Shown: one piece after another, positions 52,734 through 62,804 of the stretch
Layout of the letters: the number at the start of each line of letters is the position of its first letter
Position numbering within the stretch: the first letter of the stretch is position 1
Assembly: GCF_900129905.1 (NCBI RefSeq)
Contig: NZ_FQXG01000001.1
Location: 434,001-498,000 of the forward strand
DNA length: 64,000 nucleotides
Reading direction: 5' to 3'
Origin: Ferrimonas marina
GTDB lineage: Bacteria > Pseudomonadota > Gammaproteobacteria > Enterobacterales > Shewanellaceae
Translations under genes and position numbers: made by a program
Notes under the pieces: model-generated
Seen by the model: only the letters and a program-made list of their open reading frames with translations
Database searches by the model: none
What the model was told of the DNA's origin: nothing

Positions 52734-53206
52734 CTGTGTTGCTCCAAATGGGTTTCCAACACCGACACCAGGGCCTGAATGCCATTGGCGTCCGCTTCAC
52801 TGAAGCGGTTTTGGATCGGGCTGTCGATGTCCAGTACACCGATGATGCGACCGTTTTGCCGGATCGGCACCACCAGCTCGGATTCGCTGGCAGCGTCACA
52901 GGCGATGTGGCCCGGGAAGGCATGCACATCGTCGATGCGCTGCACTTCACCGCTGGCCACGGCGGTGCCGCACACCCCTTTGCCCACCGGAATGCGAACA
53001 CAGGCGACCTGGCCCTGGAACGGACCCAGCACCAGGGTGTCGGCGTCGTCCAGCAGGTAAAAGCCGGCCCAGTTCACTTGCTCCATGGCGTGATAGATCA
53101 GGGCAGAGAGATTGGACAGGTTGGCAATCAGGTTGGGCTCGCCGGCCATCAGGCCTTGCGCCTGTTGTGCCAGCAACGCGTAATCTTGGGATTGAGGCGA
53201 CAGCAT
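52730..53206 (-). CDS. msrC: Free methionine-(R)-sulfoxide reductase (GAF-domain)
   Basis: 158 residues, one GAF domain. FQGQVACVRIPVGKGVCGTAVASGE and GHIACDAASESELVVPI hold the three cysteines (about 84, 94, 118) conserved in fRMsr (YebR). It reduces free methionine-R-sulfoxide. It starts a short minus-strand operon continuing into proQ and prc and is divergent from letA, as in E. coli. Confidence 0.92.
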   Translation of the reverse strand: MLSPQSQDYALLAQQAQGLMAGEPNLIANLSNLSALIYHAMEQVNWAGFYLLDDADTLVLGPFQGQVACVRIPVGKGVCGTAVASGEVQRIDDVHAFPGHIACDAASESELVVPIRQNGRIIGVLDIDSPIQNRFSEADANGIQALVSVLETHLEQHS

Positions 53207-53343
53207 GTTGGAAATTTACAGTAATTATCAGCCTGCCATTAACCCAGTTTCCACCCCAAGAGTCAAGCCGCGAACCGCATGGGAAGCCCAGAGTGCGCAC
53301 TCCGTCGCCAAGTGGGCGTTCTGCCGGGGAGATGGTAAGATAA

Positions 53344-53988
53344 GTGTCTTATTCAGAAGCAAATAGAGTCACTGACGTCTTGGCCATTGCCCCCATCCTC
53401 TGCCCCACCTGTGATGCCCAGGTTCGGCACCGCGCCCTGCCGGTCGGTTTGAAGGCGGATTGCCCCCGCTGTGGTAGCCGATTGTACGACCGCCCCTTTT
53501 GCGATCTGGGCGGACTGGCGGCCCTGACGCTCTCGGCCCTGATGATCTACTTCCCAGCCAACCTGATGCCGATCATCGAGATCAACCTGGTGGGCAATCT
53601 GCGGGCCACCACGGTGCTGCATGGCGCCCTGACGGTGATTGAGCAGGGCTATTACCTGGTGGGGCTGGCGGTGATCCTGGCCGGGATCGTCGCGCCACTG
53701 CTACTGCTGTTGTCGGTACTGGCGCAGTTGGTGCTGTTGGAGCTGCGCATCGGCCAGGGCCTGCTTAAGCAGCTGCTGCTGCACCACCCTACCCTCAATG
53801 AGCTGAGCATGGTGGAGATCTACATGATCAGCATGCTGGTTTCTGTATTCAAGCTGACCGACATTGCCGACCTGACTTTTGGGTGGGGAACGCTATGTTA
53901 TATATTGTTGTTTATTATGATTTTCTACGTGCAGTACGAATATAACCCGCAGCGGATGTGGCACCATTATGAGCAACGCTTCTCCTGA
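53344..53988 (+). CDS. letA: LetA-type (PqiA-family) protein, N-terminal half, separate gene
   Basis: 214 residues: a zinc ribbon (CPTCDAQVRH ... CPRCGSRL) followed by four membrane segments, one PqiA unit. E. coli LetA (YebS) has two such units in one chain; here they are two genes, this being the first. LetA works with LetB to move lipids between the membranes. The GTG start is uncertain; a TTG at about 53380 is an alternative. It overlaps the second unit by 20 bp. LetA/LetB and rsmF order is conserved with E. coli. Confidence 0.88.
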   Translation: MSYSEANRVTDVLAIAPILCPTCDAQVRHRALPVGLKADCPRCGSRLYDRPFCDLGGLAALTLSALMIYFPANLMPIIEINLVGNLRATTVLHGALTVIEQGYYLVGLAVILAGIVAPLLLLLSVLAQLVLLELRIGQGLLKQLLLHHPTLNELSMVEIYMISMLVSVFKLTDIADLTFGWGTLCYILLFIMIFYVQYEYNPQRMWHHYEQRFS

Positions 53989-54583
53989 GGCGCCCAGCTG
54001 GGTGCGCTGCGGCGGTTGCGGCCTGACCTGCACCAGCGCCAGCCATTGCCCCCGTTGCGGCAGTGCCCTGCACCTGCGCAAACCCAACAGCCTGCAATAC
54101 AGCTGGGCGCTGCTGATCACCGCCGCCTTCTTGCTGTTCCCCGCCAATGTGCTGCCCATTACCCAGTTGACCAACCAAGGGGTCACCACCTACGACACCA
54201 TCTACAGTGGCATCCTCTCACTGGTGGAGAACGAGATGCCCGCCATCGCGGTGATCGTTTTTACCGCCTCGGTGGCGGTGCCGGTGGCCAAGGTAGTGGG
54301 CCTGCTGGTGGTACTGACCACCATTACCCTTAGGCTGTCGCTGCCACGACGGCGCCTGACCGCCTACTTCCACATTATTGAGTTTATTGGCCGCTGGTCG
54401 ATGCTCGACCTGTTTGTTATCTCCATCATGGCCAGCCTGATCAACATGGGGCAGCTGCTTTACGCCAAGCCAGCCCCGGCGGCCACCTATTTCGCCCTGG
54501 TGATCCTGTTCACCCAACTCTCTGCCAAGGTGCTGGATACGCGCCTGCTCTGGGACCTGGAAAAAGACACTGATGAGCTCTGA
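53969..54583 (+). CDS. letA: LetA-type (PqiA-family) protein, C-terminal half, separate gene
   Basis: 204 residues: zinc ribbon WVRCGGCGLTCTSASHCPRCGS and four membrane segments, the second PqiA unit of LetA. Its ATG lies inside the end of the previous gene and its stop overlaps letB's start by 11 bp, giving strong translational coupling of three genes. Two complete units rather than a broken gene; both zinc ribbons are intact. Confidence 0.88.
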   Translation: MSNASPEAPSWVRCGGCGLTCTSASHCPRCGSALHLRKPNSLQYSWALLITAAFLLFPANVLPITQLTNQGVTTYDTIYSGILSLVENEMPAIAVIVFTASVAVPVAKVVGLLVVLTTITLRLSLPRRRLTAYFHIIEFIGRWSMLDLFVISIMASLINMGQLLYAKPAPAATYFALVILFTQLSAKVLDTRLLWDLEKDTDEL

Positions 54584-57173
54584 TTTTCAACAGCCGACCA
54601 TTCACGGCAAACGCACCCTGTCACCCATTTGGGTTTTGCCTGTGCTGGCCTTCGCCCTCGGCCTCTGGCTGCTGTACAGCTACATCCAGGAACGTGGCAC
54701 CACCATCGAGGTGCGCTTCCCCACCGCCAACGGCATCGAAGCCAACAAGACGCTGGTGCGCTACCAGGGCCTGGTGGTGGGTCAGGTCACCAAGGTCAAC
54801 CTGGCACCGGATCATCAGTCGGTGGATGTGGTGATCAACATGCAGCATACCGTCGACAGCCTGCTGCGCGAGCAGACCCAGTTCTGGGTGGTGGCGCCCA
54901 AGGCGTCACTGACCGGGATCCAGGGCCTCGACGCGCTGTTTACCGGCAACTACATCGCCATGGAGCCGGGCCCGGGTCCACGACGCACCAATTTTACCGG
55001 TTCGCTGGAGATGCCGGTCTCTGCCCAGGACCGCGAAGGCCTGCAACTGCAGCTGGCCGCGCCCAAGCGGGGCTCGCTGAGCATCGGCAGTGGCGTCTAC
55101 TTCCAGCAGGTACAAGTGGGTGAAGTGGTGGACTTTGCCCTGCAGCCAGATCAGCAACAGGTGCTGTTTGATGTGGTCATCGAGCCGCGCTACCGCTCGC
55201 TGGTGCGCCAGGAGAGCCGGTTCTGGAACACCTCCGGAGCGGAGCTCAGTGCCAGCCGCCAGGGCATCAAGGTGGAGCTGGAGAGCCTGGCCAGCCTGCT
55301 GGCCGGTGGCATCACCTTCTCCTCACCGGAGGAGAGCGCCGCGGCCATCGACGGTACCGAGTTCGCCCTGTTCAACAGCGCCGATGACGCCAATCCCGTG
55401 GTCCCCATCCATCTGCGTGCCGACGACGCCGAGGGGCTCAATGTGGGTACCGCCATCCTTTACCGTGGCCTCGAGCTTGGCCAGGTAACCCAGATCGCCC
55501 TGACTGAACAGGGGGTGGAGATCGATGCCCAGATCCTCGCCACCTACCAGCACCTGCTGCGTCAGGACAGTCAGTTCAGCCGGGTTGGCGCTAAGCTGGG
55601 GCTGGACGGCGTCGCCCACCTGGATACCCTGATCTTCGGTGACTTCATACGGCTATGGCCCGGTGACGGCGAGCCCGCCGCCCATTTTGTCCTGCACAAC
55701 GACATCCCCGATGGCCTGCAGGAGGGTCGCTACTTTACTTTGAGCCACCCCCACCTGGCCGGGATCGCCCCCGGCGCCCCGATCCGCTACCTGGGGGTCA
55801 CCGTGGGCGAGGTTGCTGACGTGGCCCTGGCGGCGGACGGGGTCGAGCTGACAGCCTGGATCGACGCACCACACCACCAACTGGTGACCGAGCAGAGCAA
55901 ATTCTGGCGCAATGCACCGGTGGACGTGCAGGCCGACCTGTCCAATCTGCGCGTGCAGGCCCAACCGCTGGACCTGCTTACCGGCGGCATCGCCTTTAGC
56001 AGTGCCGAGGGCAACCCCGCCAGTGCTGGCCACCGCTTTGCCCTGGCCGCGGATGAGGCCAGCGCCCACGCGGGTACCCCGCTGCGCTTTGAGCTGACCA
56101 GCCCGCACCTGTCCGGGTTAAGCGAAGGCGCCCCGGTGCATTTTCGTGAGCTGGCGGTGGGCCGGATCGAAGCAATTCGTCTGGTCGAGGGCAGTATGGC
56201 AATCACCGTGGCCATCGATGCCGAGCATCAGCAATTGGTCAACCAGAGTTCTCGCTTCTGGCATCACAGCGGGGTCAAGGTGAAAGGCTCCCTGGCCGGG
56301 GTTGAGGTGGACACCGCCCCGTTGGCAGCGATGCTGCGTGGCGGCCTGAGCTTCGACAACAGTGATACCGAGCTGGCCCCGGGTCTACCCAGCGATCGTC
56401 GTATTCATCCGGACGCGGACAGCGCCCGTCACGACAGCCATAGCCTGACCCTCTACCTGCCGGCCCGCGCAACCATCAATGTCGGTGCGCCGATCCGCTA
56501 CCAGGGCCACGACATTGGCCGAATTGAAGGCATTGAGCTGGAACAGAGTCTTAAGCACCAGGTGCTTAACGCCCGACTGCATGGCCGCTGGGCCGATGCC
56601 TTCCGCATCGAAGACGCCCGTTTTCACCTGGTGCAGCCGGAGATCGGCCTGTCCGGGATCCGTAACCCCGGTGCCCTGCTCACCGGCAACTTTATCCAGG
56701 CTCAACCCGGTCAAAGCGCGGCACCACGCCAGTCCTTCTATGTGTCCGAGCAGCCGCCCCGGCACCAGCCCTACGACGGCGGTCTGACCCTGGTGCTGAA
56801 CCAGAACCGCCTGGGTTCGCTGAAGATTGGCAGCCCGGTGCTGTTCCGCCAAATCAAGATTGGTGAGGTGATCGCCACCGAGCTGGCCGCCGACGGCGAC
56901 GGCGTCGACATCCATGTGGCCATTCATCCGGAGCGGCAGCACCTGGTCAATCAGTCCAGTCGTTTCTGGAACGCCTCCGGCTTGCACGTGGACATCGGCA
57001 TCTTTACCGGTACCGAGATCAACACCGAGTCGCTGGAAACCCTGATCGCCGGCGGCATCGCCGTGGCCACCGAGCAGCCCACCACAGACCAGAACCGGCT
57101 GGCTGAGGGGGCACGGTTACCACTGAAGGCCAACGTCGACAAACGCTGGCTGGAGTGGCAGCCGAAGCTGTAA
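54573..57173 (+). CDS. letB: LetB-type MCE-domain protein with seven MCE repeats
   Basis: 866 residues, near the 877 of E. coli LetB (YebT). One N-terminal membrane helix (residues about 18-38), then seven MCE repeats whose 'GSxVxFRGVxVGxV' motifs I place near residues 65, 168, 288, 398, 519, 637 and 752 (e.g. ANKTLVRYQGLVVGQVTKV, GAPIRYLGVTVGEVADVAL). Seven is the LetB number (PqiB has three). LetB hexamers stack to form a lipid tunnel between inner and outer membranes. It follows the split letA genes. Confidence 0.95.
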   Translation: MSSDFQQPTIHGKRTLSPIWVLPVLAFALGLWLLYSYIQERGTTIEVRFPTANGIEANKTLVRYQGLVVGQVTKVNLAPDHQSVDVVINMQHTVDSLLREQTQFWVVAPKASLTGIQGLDALFTGNYIAMEPGPGPRRTNFTGSLEMPVSAQDREGLQLQLAAPKRGSLSIGSGVYFQQVQVGEVVDFALQPDQQQVLFDVVIEPRYRSLVRQESRFWNTSGAELSASRQGIKVELESLASLLAGGITFSSPEESAAAIDGTEFALFNSADDANPVVPIHLRADDAEGLNVGTAILYRGLELGQVTQIALTEQGVEIDAQILATYQHLLRQDSQFSRVGAKLGLDGVAHLDTLIFGDFIRLWPGDGEPAAHFVLHNDIPDGLQEGRYFTLSHPHLAGIAPGAPIRYLGVTVGEVADVALAADGVELTAWIDAPHHQLVTEQSKFWRNAPVDVQADLSNLRVQAQPLDLLTGGIAFSSAEGNPASAGHRFALAADEASAHAGTPLRFELTSPHLSGLSEGAPVHFRELAVGRIEAIRLVEGSMAITVAIDAEHQQLVNQSSRFWHHSGVKVKGSLAGVEVDTAPLAAMLRGGLSFDNSDTELAPGLPSDRRIHPDADSARHDSHSLTLYLPARATINVGAPIRYQGHDIGRIEGIELEQSLKHQVLNARLHGRWADAFRIEDARFHLVQPEIGLSGIRNPGALLTGNFIQAQPGQSAAPRQSFYVSEQPPRHQPYDGGLTLVLNQNRLGSLKIGSPVLFRQIKIGEVIATELAADGDGVDIHVAIHPERQHLVNQSSRFWNASGLHVDIGIFTGTEINTESLETLIAGGIAVATEQPTTDQNRLAEGARLPLKANVDKRWLEWQPKL

Positions 57174-57185
57174 CCGCTATCGCGC

Positions 57186-58418
57186 CTAACCGAAGAACCA
57201 GTAGGTGACGGCGATGGCCGCCAGGATCCCCGCCAGATCGGCGGCCAGGCCACAGGGGATGGCATGGCGGGTACGGCGGATCCCCACCGCCCCGAAATAG
57301 ACCGCCAGCACATAGAAGGTGGTCTCGGTGGACCCCTGGAACACCGAGGCCAGGCGGCCAGCAAAGGAGTCCGCTCCCTCCGCCGCCATGGTCTCCAGCA
57401 TCATCGCCCGGGCGCCGGAGCCGCTGAAGGGCTTCATCAAGGCGGTGGGCATCGCCTCAACGAAGCGGGTATCGCCGTTAAACGCCAGCACCATAGACTC
57501 GATCAGCCATAACACGCCGTCCAGCACCCCAGAAGCACGCAGCGAGCCGATCGCCAGCAACATCGCCAGCAGGTATGGCAGCAGCTTGACCGTGGTGTGC
57601 AGCCCCTCCTTCGCCCCCTCGACGAACTCATCAAACACCGCCACCTTGCGCCAACTGCCCGCTATCAGGATCAGCATGATCAGGGCGAACAGCGCCAGGT
57701 TGCTCCACAGCACCGAGAAGGCCTGCAACTGGCTGGCACTGTAAGCTGACAGATTCAGCAGCAGCGCCAGCAGAAGCGCCAATGCGCCCCCGAACCAGGC
57801 CAGCAGCACGCCATCGCGCCAGTTGATCCGCTGCACCAGGCACACCGTCAGCAGGCCCACCAAGGTGGAGGCACTGGTGGCCAACAGGATAGGGATAAAC
57901 ACGTCGGTGGGATTGGCCGCCCCTTGCTGAGCGCGGTACAGCAGGACCGCGATGGGGAACAGGGTGACCGAGGAGGTATTGAGCACCAGAAACAGGATCT
58001 GGGCGTTACTGGCCCGCTCCGGGGTAGGATTGAGGCCCTGCAGTTGCTGCATCGCCTTGATCCCCATCGGGGTGGCGGCGTTGTCCAGTCCCAGCACGTT
58101 GGCCGACAGGTTCATGGTAACGCTGCCCAGGGCCGGATGACCGCTGGGCACCTCTGGCATTAGCCGACGAAACAGCGGCGACAGGGCCCGGGCCAGTGCC
58201 TCGATCAGCCCTGAGCGCTCGCCGATCTTCATCAGCCCCATCCACATCGCCATCACCCCGGCCAGGCCGATGCCGATCTCCACCGCCAGCTTGGCCATCT
58301 CGAACAACCGCTCCAGCCAACGGGCAAAGACCTCGGGGTCGCCCATCATCCACTGGGCCAGACAGCCCAGGGCAGACAAAAAGAAAAAGCCTGCCCAAAC
58401 CCGATTTAACACCCGCAA
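57186..58418 (-). CDS. Fused SpmA/SpmB-type (nucleoside-recognition/GATE) membrane protein
   Basis: 410 residues, about ten membrane helices. The N-terminal half (LGSVTMNLSANVLGLDNAATPMGIKAM) matches SpmA and the C-terminal half (FVEAMPTALMKPFSGSGARAM, STETTFYVLAVYFGAVGIRR) matches SpmB; in Bacillus these are two proteins, fused here as in several gammaproteobacteria. The transported molecule is unknown. It lies convergent to letB and divergent from rsmF, interrupting the letB-rsmF adjacency seen in E. coli. Confidence 0.85.
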   Translation of the reverse strand: MRVLNRVWAGFFFLSALGCLAQWMMGDPEVFARWLERLFEMAKLAVEIGIGLAGVMAMWMGLMKIGERSGLIEALARALSPLFRRLMPEVPSGHPALGSVTMNLSANVLGLDNAATPMGIKAMQQLQGLNPTPERASNAQILFLVLNTSSVTLFPIAVLLYRAQQGAANPTDVFIPILLATSASTLVGLLTVCLVQRINWRDGVLLAWFGGALALLLALLLNLSAYSASQLQAFSVLWSNLALFALIMLILIAGSWRKVAVFDEFVEGAKEGLHTTVKLLPYLLAMLLAIGSLRASGVLDGVLWLIESMVLAFNGDTRFVEAMPTALMKPFSGSGARAMMLETMAAEGADSFAGRLASVFQGSTETTFYVLAVYFGAVGIRRTRHAIPCGLAADLAGILAAIAVTYWFFG

Positions 58419-58521
58419 TGCTCCCTGCTTAAATGCGCCAAGTCCGCGCCATCAGTGCATGCCTTAGCGCGGCACTGTGCTATAGTTGCCGCCGCTTTTT
58501 TTGTCCCTCAGGAACCGAACT

Positions 58522-59931
58522 ATGGTCCAGTTTCCGCAGGAGTTTCTTGAACGTATTCAAGCCATCTTACCTGCCCACCTCAACCTTGACGACTTTGTTC
58601 GCATCAGCGGCGAGCCACTGCGTCCTGCCATCCGGGTTAACACCCTGAAGATCCCCGTGACGGACTTTGTTGCGCTGATGGCGCCCAAGGGCTGGCGACT
58701 GGACCCTATCCCCTGGTGTGCCGAGGGGTTCTGGCTGGAGCGGGAAGACAGTGAGGGGCAGTTGGGCAACACGCCGGAACACCTAGCGGGGCTGTTCTAC
58801 ATCCAGGAGGCGTCTTCGATGATGCCGCCCCAGGCCCTGTTCCATCTCTGCGCTGTACCAGACAGGGTGCTGGATGTGGCCTCAGCCCCCGGCTCCAAGA
58901 CCACCCAGATTGCGGCGCGGATGGGCAACCAGGGCCTGCTGATAGCCAACGAATACTCCTCCAGCCGGCTGCGTGGCCTGCACGCTAATCTGCAGCGGAT
59001 GGGCGTGCACAACACCGCCCTGACCCACTTCGATGGTCGTCAGTTGGGGCCGGTGTTGATCGAACAGTTCGATGCCATCCTGCTGGACGCCCCCTGCTCC
59101 GGCGAAGGCACCATCCGCAAGGATCCCGATGCGATGAAAAACTGGAGCATGGCCTCGATCGAGGCCATCGCCGAGGTGCAAAAGGGCCTGATCGAGTCTG
59201 CCTTTGCCGCCCTTAAGCCCGGTGGCGTGCTGGTCTACTCAACCTGTACCCTGCTGGGCGAGGAGAACCAGGCGGTGTGTCACCATCTCAAGCAGCAGTA
59301 TCCGGACCAGGTCGCGTTTGAGTCGCTGGCTGAACTGTTTGACGGGGCGGAACAGGCGCTGACCGAAGAGGGTTTCCTGCATATCTGGCCGCAGATCTAC
59401 GATTCGGAAGGGTTCTTTGTGGCAGCGCTGCGCAAAACCGGTTCTGTGCAAACCGAGATAAGCCCTAGCCGCAAGGCACGCTTTCCCTTTGTCCCCTGCC
59501 CTCGTTCGCTCGCGTCAGAGGTCGAAGCCTACCTGGCCGATACCCTGGGGCTGACACTGCCGCAAGGCGGCAGTTTGATGCAAAGAGATAAAGAGATCTG
59601 GTGGTTCCCCAACGGCTTAACCGAGCTCACCGACAAGGTGCGGTTCAACCGCTTGGGCACCAAGTTGGTGGAACAGCACAAGCACGGCTTCAAGCCCCAG
59701 CATCAGGCCGCCGTCACCCTGCCACTGAGCCTGTCCCGCGCCGTGGCGCTGGATCGCGAGCAAGCCCGGCACTACCTGATGGGTCGAGATGTGGCGATGA
59801 ACAACCCCGGTGCCAAAGGTGAAGTGGTGGTTTATTGGCAGGATCAAGCGCTGGGATTGGCAAAATGGGTAGGAAATAAGCTTAAAAATTCGTTACCTAG
59901 GGATCTCGTGAGAGATAACGTCGGAAAATAA
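58522..59931 (+). CDS. rsmF: 16S rRNA cytosine-C5 methyltransferase RsmF
   Basis: 469 residues of the RsmB/RsmF (NOP2/Sun) family. SAM-binding VLDVASAPGSKTTQIA at about residue 115; catalytic cysteines in LLDAPCSGEGTIRKDP and VYSTCTLLGEEN; a C-terminal RNA-binding region. It methylates C1407 of 16S rRNA in E. coli. I start at the ATG after AGGAA; 12 upstream codons are unlikely to be used. The C-terminal extra domain fits RsmF (479 residues in E. coli) rather than RsmB. Confidence 0.93.
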   Translation: MVQFPQEFLERIQAILPAHLNLDDFVRISGEPLRPAIRVNTLKIPVTDFVALMAPKGWRLDPIPWCAEGFWLEREDSEGQLGNTPEHLAGLFYIQEASSMMPPQALFHLCAVPDRVLDVASAPGSKTTQIAARMGNQGLLIANEYSSSRLRGLHANLQRMGVHNTALTHFDGRQLGPVLIEQFDAILLDAPCSGEGTIRKDPDAMKNWSMASIEAIAEVQKGLIESAFAALKPGGVLVYSTCTLLGEENQAVCHHLKQQYPDQVAFESLAELFDGAEQALTEEGFLHIWPQIYDSEGFFVAALRKTGSVQTEISPSRKARFPFVPCPRSLASEVEAYLADTLGLTLPQGGSLMQRDKEIWWFPNGLTELTDKVRFNRLGTKLVEQHKHGFKPQHQAAVTLPLSLSRAVALDREQARHYLMGRDVAMNNPGAKGEVVVYWQDQALGLAKWVGNKLKNSLPRDLVRDNVGK

Positions 59932-59937
59932 CCAAAC

Positions 59938-59970
59938 AAGGCGTCGTTTCTTTTCCCGCGACGCCTTTTT
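59938..59970 (+). terminator. Terminator after rsmF
   Basis: AAGGCGTCG and CGACGCCTT pair around a 12-base loop, followed by a T run. It lies 6 bp after the rsmF stop. Confidence 0.88.
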
Positions 59971-60073
59971 CTGGTCTAAGCTTTGGCGTAATCGCCTCAT
60001 CACGGCGAATACGCTTCCCCTAAGCCTGTGACACCGGAATGGTTGCGGGCTTTTTTTTGTCCGCTCGAAAAAA

Positions 60074-60850
60074 TTAAGCTAAAGAAAACAGTTTCTTATA
60101 GTTTTCACCCGTGGCCTGAGCCAGGGCTTCGTAACGCACACCCTTCAGATCCGCGACAAACTGCGCTACCTCCCGAACATAAGCCGGCTGGTTGGTTTTG
60201 CCCCGGTAGGGTACCGGCGCCAGGTAGGGGCTGTCGGTCTCCACCAGCAGTCGATCCAGTGGGATCTTACGTACCACGTCACGCAGCGCTTCCGCATTAC
60301 GGAAGGTCACGATGCCGGAGATGGAGATGTGCAGACCCAGATCCAACGCCGCTTTGGCCATTGCCCAGTTCTCGGTAAAGCAGTGCAACACGCCCTGCTC
60401 TGCCTGGCCGTCGCGCAACATGGCGATGGTGTCCTCCCGCGCATCCCGGGTGTGGATGATCAGCGGCTTATTCAACCGACGGGACAGCTCAATGTGGCTG
60501 GCAAACGCCTGCTGCTGCAGGTCAATGGTGTCCTTGTTGTAGTAGTAATCCAACCCGGTCTCACCGATGGCCACCACGTGGTACTGGGCCGCCTTGTCCG
60601 CCAGCCAATCGGGATCAAAGCCATCCTGCACGTCCAGCGGATGAATGCCGCAGGAGATCACCACATCCTGGTGGGGCGCCGCCAGGGCCTCCATCCGTTC
60701 AAACCCCGCCTGACTGACGGAGACACAGAGAAACTGTTCAACCCCGCGGTCGCGTGCTTGATCAAGGATGGGGGCAAGGGCTTGGGGGTCATCGCCTTCG
60801 ACCAGGCGGTCGAGGTGACAGTGGGAATCGATTAACACTATGGGATCCAT
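60074..60850 (-). CDS. TatD-family metal-dependent hydrolase
   Basis: 258 residues: DSHCHLD (metal ligands), IGETGLDYYYN, LIIHTRDA, LHCFTE and LVETDSPYLAP motifs, all in TatD order, with all metal-binding His/Glu/Asp present. YcfH-type by position, as it follows holB and pilZ. TatD proteins are metal-dependent nucleases or deacylases; the substrate for this subgroup is uncertain. It ends the pabC-mltG-tmk-holB-pilZ-tatD run. Confidence 0.9.
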   Translation of the reverse strand: MDPIVLIDSHCHLDRLVEGDDPQALAPILDQARDRGVEQFLCVSVSQAGFERMEALAAPHQDVVISCGIHPLDVQDGFDPDWLADKAAQYHVVAIGETGLDYYYNKDTIDLQQQAFASHIELSRRLNKPLIIHTRDAREDTIAMLRDGQAEQGVLHCFTENWAMAKAALDLGLHISISGIVTFRNAEALRDVVRKIPLDRLLVETDSPYLAPVPYRGKTNQPAYVREVAQFVADLKGVRYEALAQATGENYKKLFSLA

Positions 60851-60925
60851 GGATTGCAGTTCAGCGGCACAGGATACCAGCTATCGTCGGTGCACTGAAC
60901 TGGCGGCTATCTCTGGGTGTAAAGC

Positions 60926-61249
60926 CTACATGGTGGAGGTCAGTTGATCCGAGCCCAGCTCACCGGCCAGCAGGGTCTCAATGGCGGGCTTGAACGGGTT
61001 GTCCTGCTGAAGAAATGCCAGCCCTACGCCGGGTGGACGGCCGCCCTGGGAACCCAGCGGGTTTATCCAGACCACCTGCCCCTCGAACTCGTGCCAATGG
61101 GCGGATTCCGGCAGGCGAAACCGCGCCGTTAACCGCTCACCCAACTGGTGCTCACTGGTGGTCATAAAAAACAGCCCACCGTAACGGATAAACGGCATGT
61201 AGGCCCGGTACAGCTGAGCGCTGGTTTCAAATTCCGTTTGCAGAATCAC
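60926..61249 (-). CDS. pilZ: PilZ-domain protein, type IV pilus type
   Basis: 107 residues: LQTEFETSAQLYRAYMPFIRYGGLFF, LTARFRLPESAHWHEFEGQVVWINP and GVGLAF, the compact PilZ fold. It lacks an evident RxxxR c-di-GMP motif, as in the original PilZ used for type IV pilus assembly. I start at the GTG preceded by AAGGAAG, since upstream codons would run into holB. The holB-pilZ-tatD order is typical of gammaproteobacteria with type IV pili. A pilus machine must be encoded elsewhere. Confidence 0.85.
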   Translation of the reverse strand: MILQTEFETSAQLYRAYMPFIRYGGLFFMTTSEHQLGERLTARFRLPESAHWHEFEGQVVWINPLGSQGGRPPGVGLAFLQQDNPFKPAIETLLAGELGSDQLTSTM

Positions 61250-61284
61250 GATAAACTTCCTTGTATTCGCGCAGGATCGGCGGC

Positions 61285-62184
61285 CTAGGCTCCGCCGTGC
61301 TGACGTGGGATCTTGGCCAGCAGTTGCTGACACAGCGGTGTCAGGTTAAAGCCAGACTGCCGCTCTAGCAGTGCCGCGGTGTCCTGAAGCTCCGACAGCA
61401 GCGGGGCAAACAGCACCGCCCGCTCCGGCCGCTTTTTGGCCGCGTCCAGCAGTTCGAAGTAGAGCACCTTGAGCATCACCGCGCCCTGCTCCGGAGCGAC
61501 ACTGCCTAGCTCCGGTTCCAGTAAACCATGTTTTAGTGAGGTGCGCCACGCCTGGCGCCACTGCAGGATCTTTGGCGTCATCCCCTCCTCTACCCACTGG
61601 GCCAACACCCGTGGACCGCCGAGCAGGCGTTGCCAATAGGGCCATTCGGACAGGGCGTCAGCATCCATCCCCAGGTACTGCTGTACCTCGGCGGCAGTGG
61701 GGTCCGGTACCACCAAGCGCTGGCAGCGGCTACTAATGGTGGGCAGCAACACGCTGGGCTGATCTACCAGCAGCAACAGGTAAACCCCGGGCATCGGCTC
61801 CTCCAGGGTTTTCAACAGCGCATTGGCCGCGGCGGTATTCATCCGCTGAGCCTGGTGCAGCACCACCACCCGGGCACCGCCCTGGTGCGCGGTCCCCTCC
61901 AGTTGCCCAATCAGCTGACGCACGCCGTCTACCTTGATCTGCTGGCCATCGGGCTTGAGGTCGAAGCGATCCGGGTGGCTGCCGTTGGCCAGCAGTTGGC
62001 AGGCCTTACAGTGGCCGCAGCCCTCGCCGGTCTGACACAGCAGACGGGCGGCGATCTGCTCCGCCAGCTCCGCCTTGCCCACCCCGGCACGCCCCATCAC
62101 CATCAGGGCGTGACCGAGGCGGCCCGCTTGCCGGCGCTGTTGCCATTGCGACAGCACCGGGGTCAGCCAGGGCATCGCCCTCAC
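61285..62184 (-). CDS. holB: DNA polymerase III delta-prime subunit
   Basis: 299 residues with clamp-loader AAA+ features: [14 protein letters not shown] (degenerate Walker A), a zinc-binding Cys group ([16 protein letters not shown]), the ALLKTLEEP motif and [22 protein letters not shown] (SRC motif). It is the non-catalytic delta-prime part of the sliding-clamp loader. Its start overlaps the tmk stop by four bases (ATGA). Confidence 0.95.
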   Translation of the reverse strand: MRAMPWLTPVLSQWQQRRQAGRLGHALMVMGRAGVGKAELAEQIAARLLCQTGEGCGHCKACQLLANGSHPDRFDLKPDGQQIKVDGVRQLIGQLEGTAHQGGARVVVLHQAQRMNTAAANALLKTLEEPMPGVYLLLLVDQPSVLLPTISSRCQRLVVPDPTAAEVQQYLGMDADALSEWPYWQRLLGGPRVLAQWVEEGMTPKILQWRQAWRTSLKHGLLEPELGSVAPEQGAVMLKVLYFELLDAAKKRPERAVLFAPLLSELQDTAALLERQSGFNLTPLCQQLLAKIPRQHGGA

Positions 62185-62804
62185 AGTCGCGACTCCAGCG
62201 CGGTGACGATCGCCTGGTGCACCGCTGCCATCGGCTGCGACGCGTCGATCTCAAGGATATTATCGTCTTCGGCAGCGGCGCTTTGGTAGCACTGGCGAGC
62301 CCGCTGGAAGAAGTCCAGCTGCTCCTGTTCAATCCGGTCCAACTCACCGCGCTGTCGGGCCCGTTCCAGGCCAATGGCAGGGTCGATGTCCAGGTAGAGG
62401 GTCAGGTCCGGTTTGAAGGTGCCCAGGGTGATGCCGGACAGCGCCGATACCGGCTCCGCCAGGCCGCGACCGCCGCCCTGGTAGGCCAGGGAGCTGAGGT
62501 CGTGGCGATCGCCTAACACCACCGCGCCGCGGGCCAGGGCCGGCTTGATCACCGTTTCCACCAGCTGAGCGCGGCAGGCGTACACCATCAGCAGCTCGGT
62601 CATGGGCGCCATCGGCTCCTCACGGGGGGCCTTCCAGATGGCGCGGATCTCCTCCGCCAACGGGGTGCCGCCGGGTTCGCGGGTGTTGACCAGTTCCCGC
62701 CCGGGGAAGCGCTGCTCAAGCCACTGCTGGATGACGCTCAACGCGGTGCTTTTACCAGCGCCTTCCAGTCCTTCGATAACGATAAACAGGCCGTCGTGTT
62801 TCAT
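62181..62804 (-). CDS. tmk: Thymidylate kinase
   Basis: 207 residues. P-loop [14 protein letters not shown] at residue 10, DR-x motif in [17 protein letters not shown]-type [25 protein letters not shown]. It phosphorylates dTMP to dTDP. It overlaps mltG by four bases upstream and holB by four downstream. Confidence 0.96.
   Translation of the reverse strand: MKHDGLFIVIEGLEGAGKSTALSVIQQWLEQRFPGRELVNTREPGGTPLAEEIRAIWKAPREEPMAPMTELLMVYACRAQLVETVIKPALARGAVVLGDRHDLSSLAYQGGGRGLAEPVSALSGITLGTFKPDLTLYLDIDPAIGLERARQRGELDRIEQEQLDFFQRARQCYQSAAAEDDNILEIDASQPMAAVHQAIVTALESRL

Noticed and set aside
60573-60584. CACCACGTGGTA as another palindrome copy in tatD
   Set aside because: Central spacing differs (CACGTG rather than CACATGTG), so it is not the same motif.
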